64,000 nucleotides of DNA from Saccharina japonica (GCA_008828725.1 MEHQ01001676.1:91433-155432); one strand, 5' to 3'. Shown: positions 12,801 through 28,500, numbered from the stretch's first letter. The notes: generated by a model not told the origin, from the letters alone. A program made the numbers and translations.

Positions 12801-15800
12801 GGTTGAGAAAATTGGGGTGGAGCGCTTACCGTATGGCGCCGGGGTTCCTGGACAGGTGGCAGGACACGTTCGTCGCCTCGTGTCCGCAGGGAAGGTCGAC
12901 GACCTTGACTCTTTGAGAGCAGGGGCCACACTGATCTCCACAGACCCTGCCCATACAGCGCAAGTGCAAAAAACAACGTGGCTCATACAGCGCATTCAAA
13001 ATAATAATATGGCTCATACGGTTCATACAAAAAAAGAATATGGCTCATACAGTGCATACAAACTAATAATATGGCTCATGCAGTGCATAAAAAACAAATA
13101 TGGCTCATACAGCCCATACAAACGGAGAATATGACTCATACAGTGCATGCAAACGAAGAGTTTGGCTCATACAGCGTACTCAACATCGGACGGCGGCTCA
13201 TGCAATACGTGGGTCATATACGCAACGCGTACACACGAAGAACGGCTTATTAAACCCTGCTCATACAGCGCATATGAAAAAACAACGTGGCTCATACAGC
13301 GCATACAGACGAAGAACATGGCTCATACAGGGCATACAAAATAATACTATGACTGATACAGCGTATACAAAAGAAACGCATGGCTCCTACAGCGTATGCA
13401 ACATTGGACGGCCATTCGTGCAATACCTGGGTCAACATACGCAAATCACACACACAAGAAAAACAGCTCATACAAACGCATACAAGAATGGAACGTGGCT
13501 AGTACAGAGCACACAAACGATGAACGTAGTGTATGCAGTGCCTACAAAGAGACCGCCGCTCATACAACACATACTAAAATGGAAAGTGGCTCATACACCA
13601 CAGATAAAGTAGGAACGCAGTACATACGGTGCATACAAAAGGAACGCCGCTCATACAGCGCATACAAAAAATGACATGTGGATCATACTGCACACATAAA
13701 AGAGGATCGTACTGTAGTTCATACAGCGCACACAGAAGAGAAATGCAGTTCATATAGTGTATTCAAAGAAGACCTCATACAACGCATACAAAAGAGGAAC
13801 GTGGCTCATACATCGCACACAAAAAGAGAACCGTGACACATAACAACACAGTACTACAAAAAAGCTAAAACGCTGTCGAGAGCGTGCCACGTCGCGGCCC
13901 GCTGGGCACAAGAGATCGCAGCATGCGTCAATCACATCGTAAGACGACGAACGACTAAAAAAAACGCGCGGATGCATTTTGAGGCACAGGAGGGATATTT
14001 TCGACACATGCTACGGTAGCCTGCATGCAGGTGATTTTTGACACATGCTACGGTAGCCTGCATGCAGGTGCACCATGTTTTTTTTTCTGAGGGTGGGTGG
14101 TCACTTGATTATAGTATAGGAGCTCTATACATCACCGTAACAACAATTTTTGCAGGAAAACAATGTGCTACCATGATCAACAATCCCATGGCCTAAGGGC
14201 CCGTTTTAACAAGAAAACATAAATTCAATTTGGAAAAAAACAAAATTAAAATTCGCTTTTCATTGGTCAACACACGCACCAGCACCAAAGATTAGGATCT
14301 CGGGGTATGATCTTGGGTGGTGGTGCGAGATCTGACCAATGAAAAGCGGATTTGGTTTTTGTTTTTTTTTTCCAAATTGATTTTGTTTTTTTTCTTCGTT
14401 AAAACGGGTCCTAAGTAAACCATGACAAAAAAACTTTCAACACAAGAAGAATGAAACATCGGACAATTTTAGGTTAACAAGCCCGCGAAACATTCAAAAA
14501 CGAAATCAGCCAAAACGTGATTTAGACGCGTGCTAAGGTAGAGGTGACACGTTTTGGCTGAATCGTTTTCTGAACGATCGGACTCCTTAACCCAAATTCG
14601 TCGGAATCTCATTTTTGTGACGAAATAGGGTTTCAGAGTATACTTCGGTCATGGGATTTCTCATCCGGCAGCACTTTTATTTTCCTCCAAAATATTTTTT
14701 TCGGTGAGGTATGGCGCTCCTTAAGTGAGGAGCTGTGAAAAAACATGGTGCACCTCTATCGTAGCATGCATCTTTACCTCTATCGCAGCACACGTCATTC
14801 AGGGGCGCACCCAAATAGTGCCTTAACCCCTTAAGAACCTGTCCCACGATGTTGGGGACGAACGACTTGGAATTAGTGTGGGATACGTTTTGCGTTAAGA
14901 AGACCTCAGACAGAAACCGAACTGGGGGGAACAGATACGTTAAAACCATGACTCCCATGTATCGAAATGCATACGGAATATCTCACCGGGAGCAAGGGTG
15001 CTCGCAGGGCTGCAAGAGGCGGGGGCACGGCTCGATGCAGCGGACACCATGGTGGTGAGGGTCATCAGGATGACACCTACGCCGGAGAGAAAACGAAAAC
15101 GAGCAGCAGAGAGGCTGAGTGAGGGTGTCAGGGCGGGGGAATAAAGTCGAACACGAGCGTGGTGATTTGAACGGATTCGGGAGAGAGAGGGTAAGGCGCA
15201 TGCTACGATAGAGATGTATTATGTTTTTTGTCTGAGCTCCTCACTTACGGAACGTCATACCTCACCGAAAACTGGTTTATGGAGGAAAATAAAAAGTGCT
15301 ACCGGATGAAGAATCTCATGACCAAAGTGTGTTCTGAAAACGATTTCGGCCCAAGAATGAAAGTCCGACGAATTTGGGTTAAGGAGCCCGATCGCTCAGA
15401 AACCGATTCAGCCAAAACAAGTGCTACCTCTATGGTACGTTACACGCGGCGGGAGTCGTGTCGGAAATTGTTGTTCCAAACATTTGTTCATGACTATGAT
15501 TTAAGTGCAGAATGATACGAGGGTATGTTGATCGACGTTGGTGTTGCAACCTTTCGATTTCAACGTAACAGAGCAGAACGATACGAGAGTAACGCATGCT
15601 AGGATACAGGTGCCCCTGCATGCAGGCCATTTTCCGAGGCTCCTCAATTGAGGAAGGTTTCTGCCTCTATACCTGCAGTAGTCTAATCAATGATTTTGGA
15701 GTAAATTTAAAGTGCTGTATACCCGATGAACAGCCCCATGACCTGAGTCTACTATTCAAAGTATTTCAACACAAGGCTGAGAGGCTGACGATGTTGGGTC

Positions 15801-16507
15801 AAGAAGCCCGATCGTTTCAGCCAAAAAGTGATATATTTATCGTAGCACGCGACAGGTATATTGTCACACGTCTTCAATGGGAATCAAAGATGTCAGGAGA
15901 CGGAACTTTTACCCCTTGACGGACAGGGTCAAGGCAAAGGCCTTGACGGACGTGCCTTAACGGTAAAACCCGGGGAAACCAAGTAAAAATCCCCGTTTTT
16001 TTAAGCCATATTTTTGAAAACCTGAATTTTGTGGTTGGGATTTTTTTCGGCCACTTTTTTCTACCATTTTTTAATTCTCGTTCGGAGTTCAGATATCTAC
16101 AGGAGTATACTGGTATATCGTGAGCAACGCGCAACACAGCAATACCCTCGTTTCTTCTTGCTTCTTTATGATGTGTTAGAGCCAGCAGCCAGTGGCACAA
16201 AAAATGAATAAAAAATAGGGGTTTCCACACACATAGGACGGCATTTTTTCCTAGCGGGGATAGGGGACAATCCGTCTAGACGGATGTAAATGCCTTGACG
16301 GACGCCCTTGACTGACTGACTGCTTGACGGTTGCCCGTCTCCTGACAGATTTGATGGGAATGGGCAGTTACATGGTTGCGGCCGCCCCCGATCATTCAGA
16401 AACCGTTTCAGTCAAAAACTACTATTAATACCTCTATCGCAGCACGCGGTCTAGACCATGCATGACATTATGCACCGGGTAGGCGTTCCATTTTACTCAA
16501 ATGGCGT

Positions 16508-16544
<37 letters not shown>

Positions 16545-19500
16545 ATCTAGAGGTTCTCAAGTGAGCATCCTATCCTCAGAAAACGGTCAAGGTACGTATA
16601 CGTTTTATCGTACCATACCTTCGAAGGCACGCGTGGCCACAGGGGAGGCGGAAAGAGCACGCCCGGCTGCAGCCACCGTCTCCCGCCAGCGACCGAAACT
16701 CTTCCGCCTTACGGATGACCGTCACAGCATCCTGACCGAGTTGGGACCGAGGAGTGGCAAATGTGCGCGTGGGGATCAGATCGACGACACGCAACCGAGG
16801 GGGAGGGGGGGGTGTACTCATTTGTTGCTCGCCGTAGTCATTTGACGACTGACCACTCATCCCTTTCGAGGCGGAGCCGAGGGACGGGGGGGGGGGGGGG
16901 CAGTTCACATCGATGAGACGTGGGCACGGGAGGGTGAAGGAGAGACACTCATTTCGGATCGGTGAGTTACACGCACAGCAGGACAGGGGGGGGGGGCAGC
17001 AGTTTGGATATGACAAAGGCAAAGAAGCAGTTCGGATCGATGACAGACAGTGAGGGGTTTGGGGTTGCGGTGAGGCGAGGCGAGGTGGCTGTTCAGTATG
17101 AGTGAGAAAAACGCATCAATGTTTGGCTTCGTGACCGAAAGCGTGAACTGTTTCAAGGCGAAATTATCCTGAAACCCCGCCCAGGGCAAATGTGATGATG
17201 AGACGCATGGATGGGGTCTACTCATGTCACCCATGTCCTCAGTCGTGCAGCAGCAAAAGTAGCCGTACCGAGCGCCAAAACAACACCAGGAGGTGTTTGT
17301 TTCTTTGGAGGATATAAGAGATATACAAGATGGTTGATATGGAATCGTGCTACGATAGAGGAGGTATACCGTTTTTTGGCTGAAACCTTTTTTGACTGAC
17401 GGAGGCTGCTCTATACCATTTTTTTTGTGTTCGCAAATTTTATATTTTATAGTTAGGCTACGTATGGGATTATTCAGTTAGGCTACGCATGGAGATTGTT
17501 CATCTGGTAGCCTTTTTTTGTTCCTCTAAGCTAACTTTTCGGGGCGAGGTACAAAGCTCCTCAAGTGACCATACCACCCTCGGAAAAAATCATGGTGCAC
17601 CTGCATGCAGGCTACCGTAGCATGCGTCAGTGGGTGATAATACATTGCGGTGGACGCACAGCCGAAATTCGAGCGTGATACGTACACCAATGGCATATTT
17701 GTCGCGAACAGTCACGCCCATGTTCAGTATAGATTAACAGCGGTGTGAACAATACACGCAGTGAGACCGATAGATTTGATCCGACACCAATTGCCGAAAT
17801 ATCAATATGGCAAGGTAGGGGCGGCGGCTTATTATTTGTCGAAGCTCCTCACAACGAGGAGCTAAGTATGTCGCCGCGAACATGGACTTCGAAGGCGTTT
17901 GTTGGTGCTACCCGACCAAAACCGTGCCATGTGTTAATTAGCCCTAAAAGCAAACATGCCAGCGAATGTGCCATAATAAACCGGTAGTTGCGCTCGTGAG
18001 CTCAAAACGGCCGAAAAAAAAAAACACGGGTGCTTACGACAGAGGTAACAATACACTTTTTTTTGTAATCCTCCGGTGGATGGGTAAATATAAAGCTTAA
18101 GCCCTCTACACTTCCACGTCTCACTGCGTGTCGCGCGTCAATTCACTCCATGCCCCCTCCGCAGCACCAGCCCATCCTGCAACTGCCCCGGAGATTTGAG
18201 CATGTTGACCCGACCTGGCCCCCGAAGGGGTATCAATAGCCCTGTTTGGCTCGAACGTTTTCTGAAATACGGAACTCCCATAGCCCCAAACCGTCTGGAT
18301 TCCGTTCTTGTGCTGCGATATGGTTTACTGTAAAATGTAAAGTTGGGGCATGGTGGTGTTTATCCGACAGAAACACCATGGTGCACCTCTACCTTAAGGT
18401 AGCATGGGAAAAAGCAAGCAGAAAAGCGCGACCCCTACCGGAGGGGCGGTCCTTAAACTCTGGTTCCACGCGTTTTGGGAGACAAACTGATAACTTGGAA
18501 ATAGTGTCGGATTCAAGTTTTGCAGTTTAATCGAATGGATTAAGGCCCAAAGTGGAATATCTTACAGGGACGTCTGCTACGATAGAGGAGGTGTCCCGTT
18601 TCTTGGCTGAAATGTTATCTGAATGATCGGGCTCCTTAACCCAAATTCGCCGGCCTTTCACTCTTTTGTGCTGCAAAATATCGTCCATTGTATCTTCTGG
18701 GCCATGGTATTAATGTTTATCCGATATGGATGTACATCCTGCATGAGGACATATAAAATCCGTAAGTACACGCGGTCAAAGTATTACACTCAGCTATTAA
18801 TAGCAAAGATGAGTTTCGACGAAATCCTCGAGCTCACAGCCGTTTTTTTTTTTTTTTTTTTAATATATATAGAACTTTTTTTCCCTCCCAAAATCAGTTT
18901 TTGGGCGGCTTACTATAAGTATAGAGCTCCTCAAAGCGCTCCACAAGTGAGTCGTAGCCTCAGAAAAAAGACACGATCCGCCTCTTGCCGTAGCATGCGT
19001 CATATCGAGTGCGTCAAGTTCGATACTATACACATACTACACGACGACATACTGTTATAAGACTGGCAATACCTCACACTGGGTGAAACATAGAGTATCC
19101 CGTAGCAGGTTTGTCTATTAAGCATCCTTGGTGCTGCTTACTTTCTTGTAGAACCAAGCGTTAGAAGAGAAGCAGCTTTTATTATTCCCGCGAGCCAGAT
19201 GACATCTGCCCCGGAAGAGCTTCAAGTATGGCCCTCCGATCTTGTAAACACCCCGAATACGAATGACATCCAAGTTACACGAAAACGGACCATTTACTTA
19301 TACTGAGGTAATTAATTACCGGCCTTCCAAGCCCATACCATGTCAATACGTACCTTGTGGCGGGCGCACTGCAGCTCGAGCGTGGGGCCGATAGCGCCCT
19401 TCTTCTGCAGGGTGGGGATCACCGCCTCGGACCATATCGTCCCGGTCTTCGCCTGAAGCATGCCTGCGCGACGGCAATGTGTCACACGGTAGCAGTAGTG

Positions 19501-22500
19501 GTATTACGTAGAACCATACTAAATAGGACCAAATATCGTAGGCAGAAATGAAAAAACATGTACCAGGTAGGTTTTTTCGTGTGCCGTAGGTTCTATTTAC
19601 TATGCCCCCCCGTAATAGTAGTAGGGGTGGTGTGCCTTATAGGGTTGGTGGCTTATTCTGTTTCGAGCTTCTCGCACGAAGCGCTCGAACATCTCGACTC
19701 GAAACCAGACTTCGGAGAACGATTGTTCGCGCCAACCCGACCCTACGAGTCCAAATAGACGCCTGCTACGGTAGCCTGCATGCAGGTGCACCATATTTTT
19801 TTTGATTTCTTAGGGTGGTCACTCATTGAGGAGCTCTGTACCCCGCCCGAAACCGGAATTTTGTTGAAGGGAAACCAAATCGCTATATACGTGATGAACG
19901 AAGCCCATGGCCTACTCGTAACGATACAACAAAAACATTGGCAAAAAACAAAAATAAATAAATAATAATTCAGACAATTTTCGGTTAAGAAGTGCCCTGT
20001 CATTCAGAAAAAATCACTTCAGTCAAAAAGTGCGGTACCTCTCTATCGTACCACGCTTCACAGTACTTGAGACAAAATATCAGACCAATGGGAAGGTTCC
20101 CACTTGGGGGACTTTTAACCGACCAGCAAAATATCGAGCCAAGAAAGAGAGGCAGCCCCCCCCCCCCTCCCGTTAGGTCAGACCAAGGTTTGCACATCCA
20201 CAGAAAGCGGTAGTAAGGACGGGGGGGGGGGCTGGGAAACATCGGCATCTCTGGAATATTTCGATAGCCGGTGTAGTGCAACAGCAATGATATTCGAGGG
20301 GGTGTAGGATGGTGGCCGGTATCATTCCGGAGCCAATGCGGTAAAAGTTCGGTCACCGGTATGGTTTATATACTAGCCGGTAAAACTCGGCAGACGGCGT
20401 TGTAGTACAATCCGGAAACCGGTTAAGAGTGATAACCAATAGACTTGGGGGTAGGCGGTACAGCACGACGGTGCTCGGAAAACACATGCTACGCAGATAA
20501 ATTCGGTAGCCGGTGTAGGTTTTAGCCGGTGTACCCGTCGTGCTGTAGCCGGTGTAGTGAAATTTCGGCAAGGTTACTACCATAACCGATTTGTCTCGGT
20601 AAATGGACATAAGATACCAAAGCATGAAATCCGGTACATCTCCGCCGTCGGTATGGTATGGTATGGTATGGTATGGCATGGTATGGTATGGTATGGTATG
20701 GCATGGTATGGTATGGTATGGTATGGCATGGCATGGCATGGCATGGCATGGTATGGTATGGTATGGTAGCCGACGCATGCTACGATAAAGAACCATCATA
20801 TATTTACTGAGGGTTGGTTACGTAAGGAGCTCTCGTACACCTACCTCTCCCAAAACCTGATTTTGGAGGGGAAACAAAAACGTCTTACCCAATGAACAAA
20901 ACCATGGACTTAACTATACAACGAAAACAATATCGCAAAACAAAGACTTGAGAGTCTAGACTACACAACGAGAAATATTGCAAAACAAGACTTGAGAGTC
21001 TAGACTACACAACGAGAAATATTGCAAAACAAGACTTGAGAGGCCGACGAGCTTAAGTTAAGGAGCCCGATCGACGCATGCTACGGTGGTAGAGGTGCGC
21101 AACTCTTCTTTCTTTCTTTTTTATGAGGGTGGTCAAGTAAGGAGCTCTAAAACCTCACCGAAACACGGATGATTTCAAGAAAAAAGTACAAGAGGAGGGG
21201 CAACCCGATGAACCATCCTATGATGGCCTGACATAAGAAAACAAGAGTAAAAAGGTTCGACGATTTTGGGTTAAGGTAAGGAGCAGCCCCCGATCATTCC
21301 GAAAACGTTTCATCCAAAAAAAGGTATACCTTGTACCTCTATCGTAGCAGGTGTCGATCATTCCGAAATCGTTTCAGCCAAAAAAAGGTATACCTACCTC
21401 TGTCGTAGCAGGCGTCCGCTGTCGGTATCGGTCAAGCACGGTACAATAGCCGGTGGAGGCTCAGCAGATGTCCAGCGTAAGTACGATATTGAGAAGGAGC
21501 TATAGAGGAGTCACAATGTAGAAAGAGCATCGCCCATATAGCCGCTGTAGAGCCACAATGTAGAAGGAGCATCGCCCATATAGCCGCTGTAGAGCTCGGT
21601 CAACAGGGGTACTCGTCGCATCATTTTTTCCTACAAGATGTCAGTGTTTTTTGGTTGAGATAAGATAGAAGAAAGCTCACCTTGAAACGTAGGCTGTACT
21701 ACACTACCGGCCCTCTCATGAGAAAGTGCCCCACAAGAAACTCAGCCTAAACATTACGGGGGAAATAAGAAAGTCGACAGCTATTATGCTGAAGTTAGTG
21801 TGGGACACACCCCTTTCTCAAATAAGAAAGTCAGCCTAAGCCCGATTTCTGGTTTCTTATGAGCGGGCCGGTACTGTACAGCATTTACTGCTATCGTCTT
21901 TCGGCAGTGATACGTCTACTGTAGGGCTGAACAATACAACCTCTACCAGAAGGGGGGGGGGGCTCTTCGGTACGTTCCAGACCGAAAAAACACCGCGGTG
22001 AGGAAACCCGCACAAGCATGCATGTGTGGCACCTGCATTCCCGATGATGTACATGCCATGCTTCGCGGGGACAGCATGACGTTCACCCTGTGCGGAAATG
22101 CAGGGAAGACATGGGGGGAAAACCCGGTGCGCGGCAGTCAGGAGGATGCTGTGTGTGCAACCGGTATAGAAAGCGGTGAGTTGTTGGCGCATGCGCGTGT
22201 GAACGTGGTGTGGCACGGTTTCGTTGGTCTAAGCGCGGGCTAAGCTGAGTCACTGCGGGTGATTAGGTGCTACACGCGAATATGACGCGTGCTATATACG
22301 ATAGAGGTGTAGGTACACCGTTTTTTGGCTGAAACGTTTTCTGAACGATCGAGCTCCTGATGCGTGCTACGATAAGAGATATCACTTTTTGGCTGAAATT
22401 ATTTCTGGATGATCGAGCTCTTTAACCCAAAATCGACGGACTGTCATAATTATGTTGCAATATTGTTCCTTGTTCGCTTCGGCCATGGGATTTTCAATCG

Positions 22501-25500
22501 GATAGCTCTTTTACTTTCCTCCCTTAATGATCACTTCGGGGTGAGGTGTAGAGCTCTTCAAGTAACCACCCTTCCAAGGCAAAAACATGGCGCACCTCTA
22601 TCGTCGCATGCGTCTCCTTAACCCAAGCTCGGCGGACTTTCAGTCTAGTGTCGCATTTCTTTCATCAGTAGACTCAGTTCATCGGGTAGCACTCTCAATT
22701 TACTCAAAAACCGTTTTTCGGGTGAGGTACTCATACGGAGCCCCTTAAGGGAGGAACTCAGACAAAAAACAAATGAGGCACCTCTATCGCAGCATGCGTC
22801 ATATATAGAGCAGATTTTCACAACCTGCACACCTCGGAATGGAACAAAGTATGGTGCATTGTCGGCACGCAAACCAAACACGTGATAAAACAAATGTATT
22901 CAAGTGCTCCTTAAGATTAGGGAAAGCCGTGGTATGTGTTATTTGTTTTCTGTTGTTACTTACCGGTTGGAGGACCTGAGAAATCCGATGCTGCCATGCG
23001 AGTTGGAGCGGACGAGGCTGACGATGATGATCGTGCTCTCCTCTCCTTGAAAGCTACACACGAAGCGTTGTCACATGTATGCGTGCATATACGGGTGGTG
23101 ATGAAAGCAAAAGCACAGCAGACGGGGAGAGTGGAGATATGGGTTAAAAGCGTAAGCGCCTCTCTATAGTGCACCTTCGGTAGCCTGCATGCAGGTGTGC
23201 ACAGTGCTTTTTTCTGGAGGTGGTTACATGAGGAGCTCTACCCACCTCACCCAAAAACTGGTTTTGACCGGGGGGGGCTGTACTCATATCGTGCACGGCC
23301 GTACTCGTATGACCATAGACCCTCGCATCCCTAAAATGCCTGGACGGAGTACTTTGGGTTTCCACCAACCAGGCAGACATTGCTTGACGGGGAGTGCTAC
23401 CCGATTAACAATCCCATGGTCTTGAGTATAGAATGAACCTATCTGAAACACCACAAGACTGAGATTTCGGCGAGTTTGAGTGAAAGAGCGCCCGTCATTC
23501 AGACCGAAAAGCGATCCAAAACTGCGCACTCTGTCGTAGCACGCGTCTTGTTTTACATACGCTGTGGTGGTGATGATTGATGATTGATGATTGATGATGG
23601 GTCAAACGACTCCTCACAACCATGTCAGAAGCTAACGGTCGTTCTTATCGAGCAGCTTTGTTTTCCATGATTTCCAATATTTTTTTCCAAAACAAAAAAA
23701 GGAAATCGTGGAAATCTTGGCCAAATATTGGAAATCTTGGATATTCTTCAGAGGGAAGAATGTTCGGAAGGCTTCCTTCACGTTCCAATAAATGGGGGGA
23801 AAACAAATAAATGGGGAAAAAATGAAAATATAGAAAATTGCGCTAAAACGAAACTGGAACATTTGGAAATTTATGGCTCCGATAAGAATGGCCGTGAGCG
23901 GCTAAAGGGTTTTACAGCAGAACGTGCCAGAGTAGATCCTTGGTGTATATAGATATACATTCCGCATGCTTCGCCAGAAGGGCGGCGTCCGGGACAGATG
24001 ACGATCTAGATCATCTAAACCCTAACCTCCCGTTTCGTGAGGATCTGTACAAGGTAGATCCAACCCGGGAAACGTGTTGCTAGAATCAAGCAGGTTATAC
24101 GACACCGGCCCGGAAAAACGTTAACTAACTGCAGTACATCACACGTATCAGGAATGTTTTAACACGAAACGTGTGGTTGTTAGTACAAATTGGGCATATT
24201 TTAGTCGGATATTATTAGGAGTAAACGAAAAAACCCAGACGTAAGCTTAAAATGGAAGGTACGTGAACAGCCGAGAGTATCTCTGCACTGAAAAATCTAG
24301 GATCACGAAAGTCGGAATCGATGATCTGCTTGTCCGATGTATGCAGTGTTTTTTCGAACGGTGGTTTTGGGCAGAAACACCACACAGCCAAACCAAAACT
24401 GAGGCTAGCGGTTTCGGGGGGGGGAGGGGGAAGCAAAGGAAACATTTAGGTAGAAAACATCGTTTTGGGATATATAAATACATGTATGAAAATACGGTAG
24501 TATCGTGTTGGCCAACGGGAGCAAAGCTGAATTTCGCCGGTACATACATATGAGCCTATTTCGCTCGAATTTAATGTCACGTCCCAAGAGTACGTACGTA
24601 CGTAAAGAGGCGTTCCATTTCGTATGTTGGCGGGCGGGCTGGCGGGTGGCGCGCTAAGTAGGGGGGATGTCACTGCTCGGGAGAGTGGTTCTGTAATTCC
24701 AAGACAAAACGACAGACGCATGCTACAGTAGAGGTTTGGGCACCATGTTACAAAAGTTTTCCAAGGCTCCTCACTAGAGGAACCTCTATACTAATAGCAA
24801 GTAAAAACATAATTTATGGAGGGAAGATAAAAGTGCTACGGACCTCGTATCGGATGAACAATATCATGGCCTCAGTACACTATGGGCATGGATCATTACA
24901 TCAACACAAGAAGACTGAAAAAGCCCGACGAGTTTTCGCGACGAGGAGCCTGATCATTGAAAAAACAGTTTCAGCCAAAAAGAAAATTACCCTCCATTAT
25001 CGTACCATAAAGTTTGCTCATTTTACCTTGTTCTACAGTAAATTGATACATATTGGTCTAATAGTCCGTGTTAACTGTGTAAAGTATACACCTTGGCTGA
25101 AACGTTTTTGGCTTTTCCGACGTGTATCTTGCAAGCTACCAGGTATTACTTACAAGCTCGTTTGGTTTTATCGGGCTTAGTAGGTTGCAGTTTCCTCCGA
25201 AATCTAGTTGTTCGGTGAAGCATATGTAGAGAAAGCTCTCCTAGGCACAGAAGGAGCCTCATCAAACGATACGTGCAACGTCCGTAACCCCATCCTATCT
25301 CTACAGCCGAGGGGAAACGTGCGGGACAACTCACTTGTCCACCGTTGCCATGCGGATCATGCTCCCCACCGAAACCGTCGACACCTCCACCGCCGGTGCC
25401 ACCGAGTCGGCACCCTCTTTGTCGTTGTCGTTGATGCCGGCCGCTTTCATCTCGTCCATTTCCGCGCTGTCCCGGTCATTCACCTGGATGGGGGGGCGAG

Positions 25501-28500
25501 CAAGGCAAAAACCATCGCACGCCATCAAACAAAAACATGCCGTCATATTATACCACAAGAGACCTCGCTCGCCCGATTATTTTCCTTTCGCCCAATTTTG
25601 CGTTGTTTTGGCCTTTCGCGCAAGGGGTGGGGGGGGGGCGAACTTCATTTTCATGCATGACCGTCGTCGTATGGCTATAGACCCTCGCATCCCTGTAATA
25701 CCGGGACGGAGCATGCCGGGTTTCCACCGACCAGGCAGGCATTGCTAGCACCAAGCGCGAAGCATCAAGGTCCGCAAGTACCCTAGACGTATTCCCGGCT
25801 TGGACTCTCATGACAAAAGAGCAAGACCCCATCTCAGACGGGTGGCAGCTTAATGTTTGAGATCCTCGCATGAGGAGCTCAATACTATTAGTAAGTCGCC
25901 CGAGTTCGCGCAACCCGACCAACATTTGTAGGGACCTACACAAACCAGTAATCCTACTGTAGCACAAATATGCACGGGGTACGGTAGATGATGTACATGA
26001 GACGCTCGTTACGATAGAGGTGCACCACGTGTGTTTCTGAGGGAGTCATCCCACGGTTAGGGGGGCGCAGCAGGATTTTTTTGAGCTCCTCACATGAGGA
26101 GCTCAATATCTCACCCGAACACATGGCTTCAGAAACATTCGCTCGCGTGACCCGATCAAACCTTCCAATGCCGTAGTCCCGAAAACAAATATACCAGTGA
26201 AATAATTATGGTACACGGTGATTACTCACGTGAAGAGCACAAGCGGGCAGGAAATATTGAGCCTAAAAGTAGTACCCCTACCGTGGGATTGCTCGAGGGT
26301 GCTGGTCACTTGAGGAGTTCTGCATGCACCTCACCCGAAACACTACTTCTAGAGGGAAAAAAAGAGGGCCACTATGACACCTGCCGAAAAACTGATTTCG
26401 TAGGCAAACGAAGAGGGCTATCCTATACGACTATTAATACCTGATGGAAATATCGCATGGCCTGAGTATACACCCCCCAAAAAACTGGTGTGGGGGGTAG
26501 ACATAGAGTGCTAACGGGTATCACTCTGTACCGAAATAGAAGCACCTTTTATACATTCACATTCAATAAACACGGTGCTTATATTTCGGGACGGAGTGGT
26601 ACTACCTGATGGAACAATCTCATGGCCTCAGTACAAAACGGAAAAATATTGCATCACGAGAATTAAATTCCAAATATTTCGGGTTAAGGAGCATCGTCAT
26701 TTCCGAAAACGTTTCAGCCAAAAAACGGTATACCTTTATCGTCGAAATGCTGGTACGTAGAGAGCGGCGAGTCGGCCGGGTTTCAGAGGCGCCTTCGCGG
26801 GTCTTTCCCCCACAAATCGTACCAGATCAACTGAAACGTACACATTATTATTTCTTGCTGTTTTGTTTTTGTGTTTCGTGTTTCTTTGTTTTGGTTTTTC
26901 AACCAGAGCACGTGAGGGCGTCGACTCAACCCAACCCTAACCCTAATCCCAACCACAACCTAAGTAGTCCAGGCTAAGCAAGGCTCGACCGCCTTGGACA
27001 ATCTGAAACAAAATGTACGGACCACCGGAAAAAAAAATGTAATATGTTTGGTACTTTATATCTGGGACGGTTTGTGGGTCCAGAATACGGTAAAGGCTAC
27101 GTAGTAGAATTTCCCGACTGTATAGGAACGAATCGGCGTAAAAGTTACGCCAAGTCAACCATACCTGGTATAATAAAAGAAAAACCTGACATTTTCGTTC
27201 GCAAAACCGGCTGCAAACCAAGGTCCGCCATACCAAAGAACAATACGAAGAGTATCTCGAGTTCAACAATGCTTCCTACAAGCATAGAAACCCAACAATT
27301 CGGGTAGTTGCCAACCCCGGGAAACAAGAAACTAACCAACTAACTCCGACCAAAAACAAGTTGGTGGCTTCGGTCGCACCGACTCAAACTGCCCGGCAAC
27401 AATTATTTTTGGTGTCTCCGCTCTGGCATCTCACCTGCACGTGGAGCATGTCGGTCTGCCCCACGACGTCCTTAAGGAGGAACAGCTGCCCGAGGTAGGG
27501 CGTGAGCACGGTGATCTCCCCCTTGTCCGTGTACCCCTGCTTCAGCAGGTAGGACACCAGCCCTGCGACGAGGTTTGCCTCGTGCCTGTTTCAGCGCGCG
27601 CACGAAAACACGGAGCAGAACAAACGCACGTACGTACAGTCAGCCAGTCAGTCAATCGTGGTTCTCTAACGATCTGGCCCAGTTTCCCACCAAAAGCTGA
27701 ACTTCAAGTGCCCCCTAATGTGCCAGAGATAAACATATGTCGTCCAAAGGTTGGTTAGCTTCTCAAAAATCGCTGTGCAAAACCAACAAATACGACAGCT
27801 GTTTCGATATTCCTATGGTTCGAGATATATAATATGTAGCCCACACAAACCCCTATTTGTTTTACTCCGTTAACGTATTTTTGATATTTAGGAGGAATTC
27901 GGGGCTGGGGAGGTATTAGGATGCACGTGGTCTGTTGCCATGTGGACAATAGTCAGAGTGAACAATACCAGTGCAAATAAATCCGCTGAATCAAAGATGC
28001 AATTGATGGGAGAGCAGGGGGGGGGGTACATCTTGGGGCTCGAAGAGAGGATCATTGGCCACAACTAAAACGGTTACGATCGCAGCAAAGGCAACCGCAT
28101 CATCAATAGGGCATGATACAAATTGGTGCCAGGAGTTTCAAAAGCAAGGCATCGTGCGAAACTGGCGCCAGCATGATTCTACCCGCACTTTCCAATGGCG
28201 CTCATCACGCTGCCCGTGTGCTGCTACGATAGAGGTGAGCTAGCGAAACATTTTGGGTGAAATGGGGTTTCTAAACTTACACGGCGTTCCTCACCCCTTC
28301 ATCGTCCAAATTCCATTTCCTGTGTCGCAAATAGTTTTTATTTCGCACTGGAGGCCATGGCATTGTTCATCGGGAATATATATATATATATATATTATAT
28401 ATAAATATATATATATATCGGCTTAGGACTTAAGAATTGAACGTAAAGAGTGCATATGGGGAAGAAGGAGGGAGCAAGGACAACAAATGGAGTATTGTGG

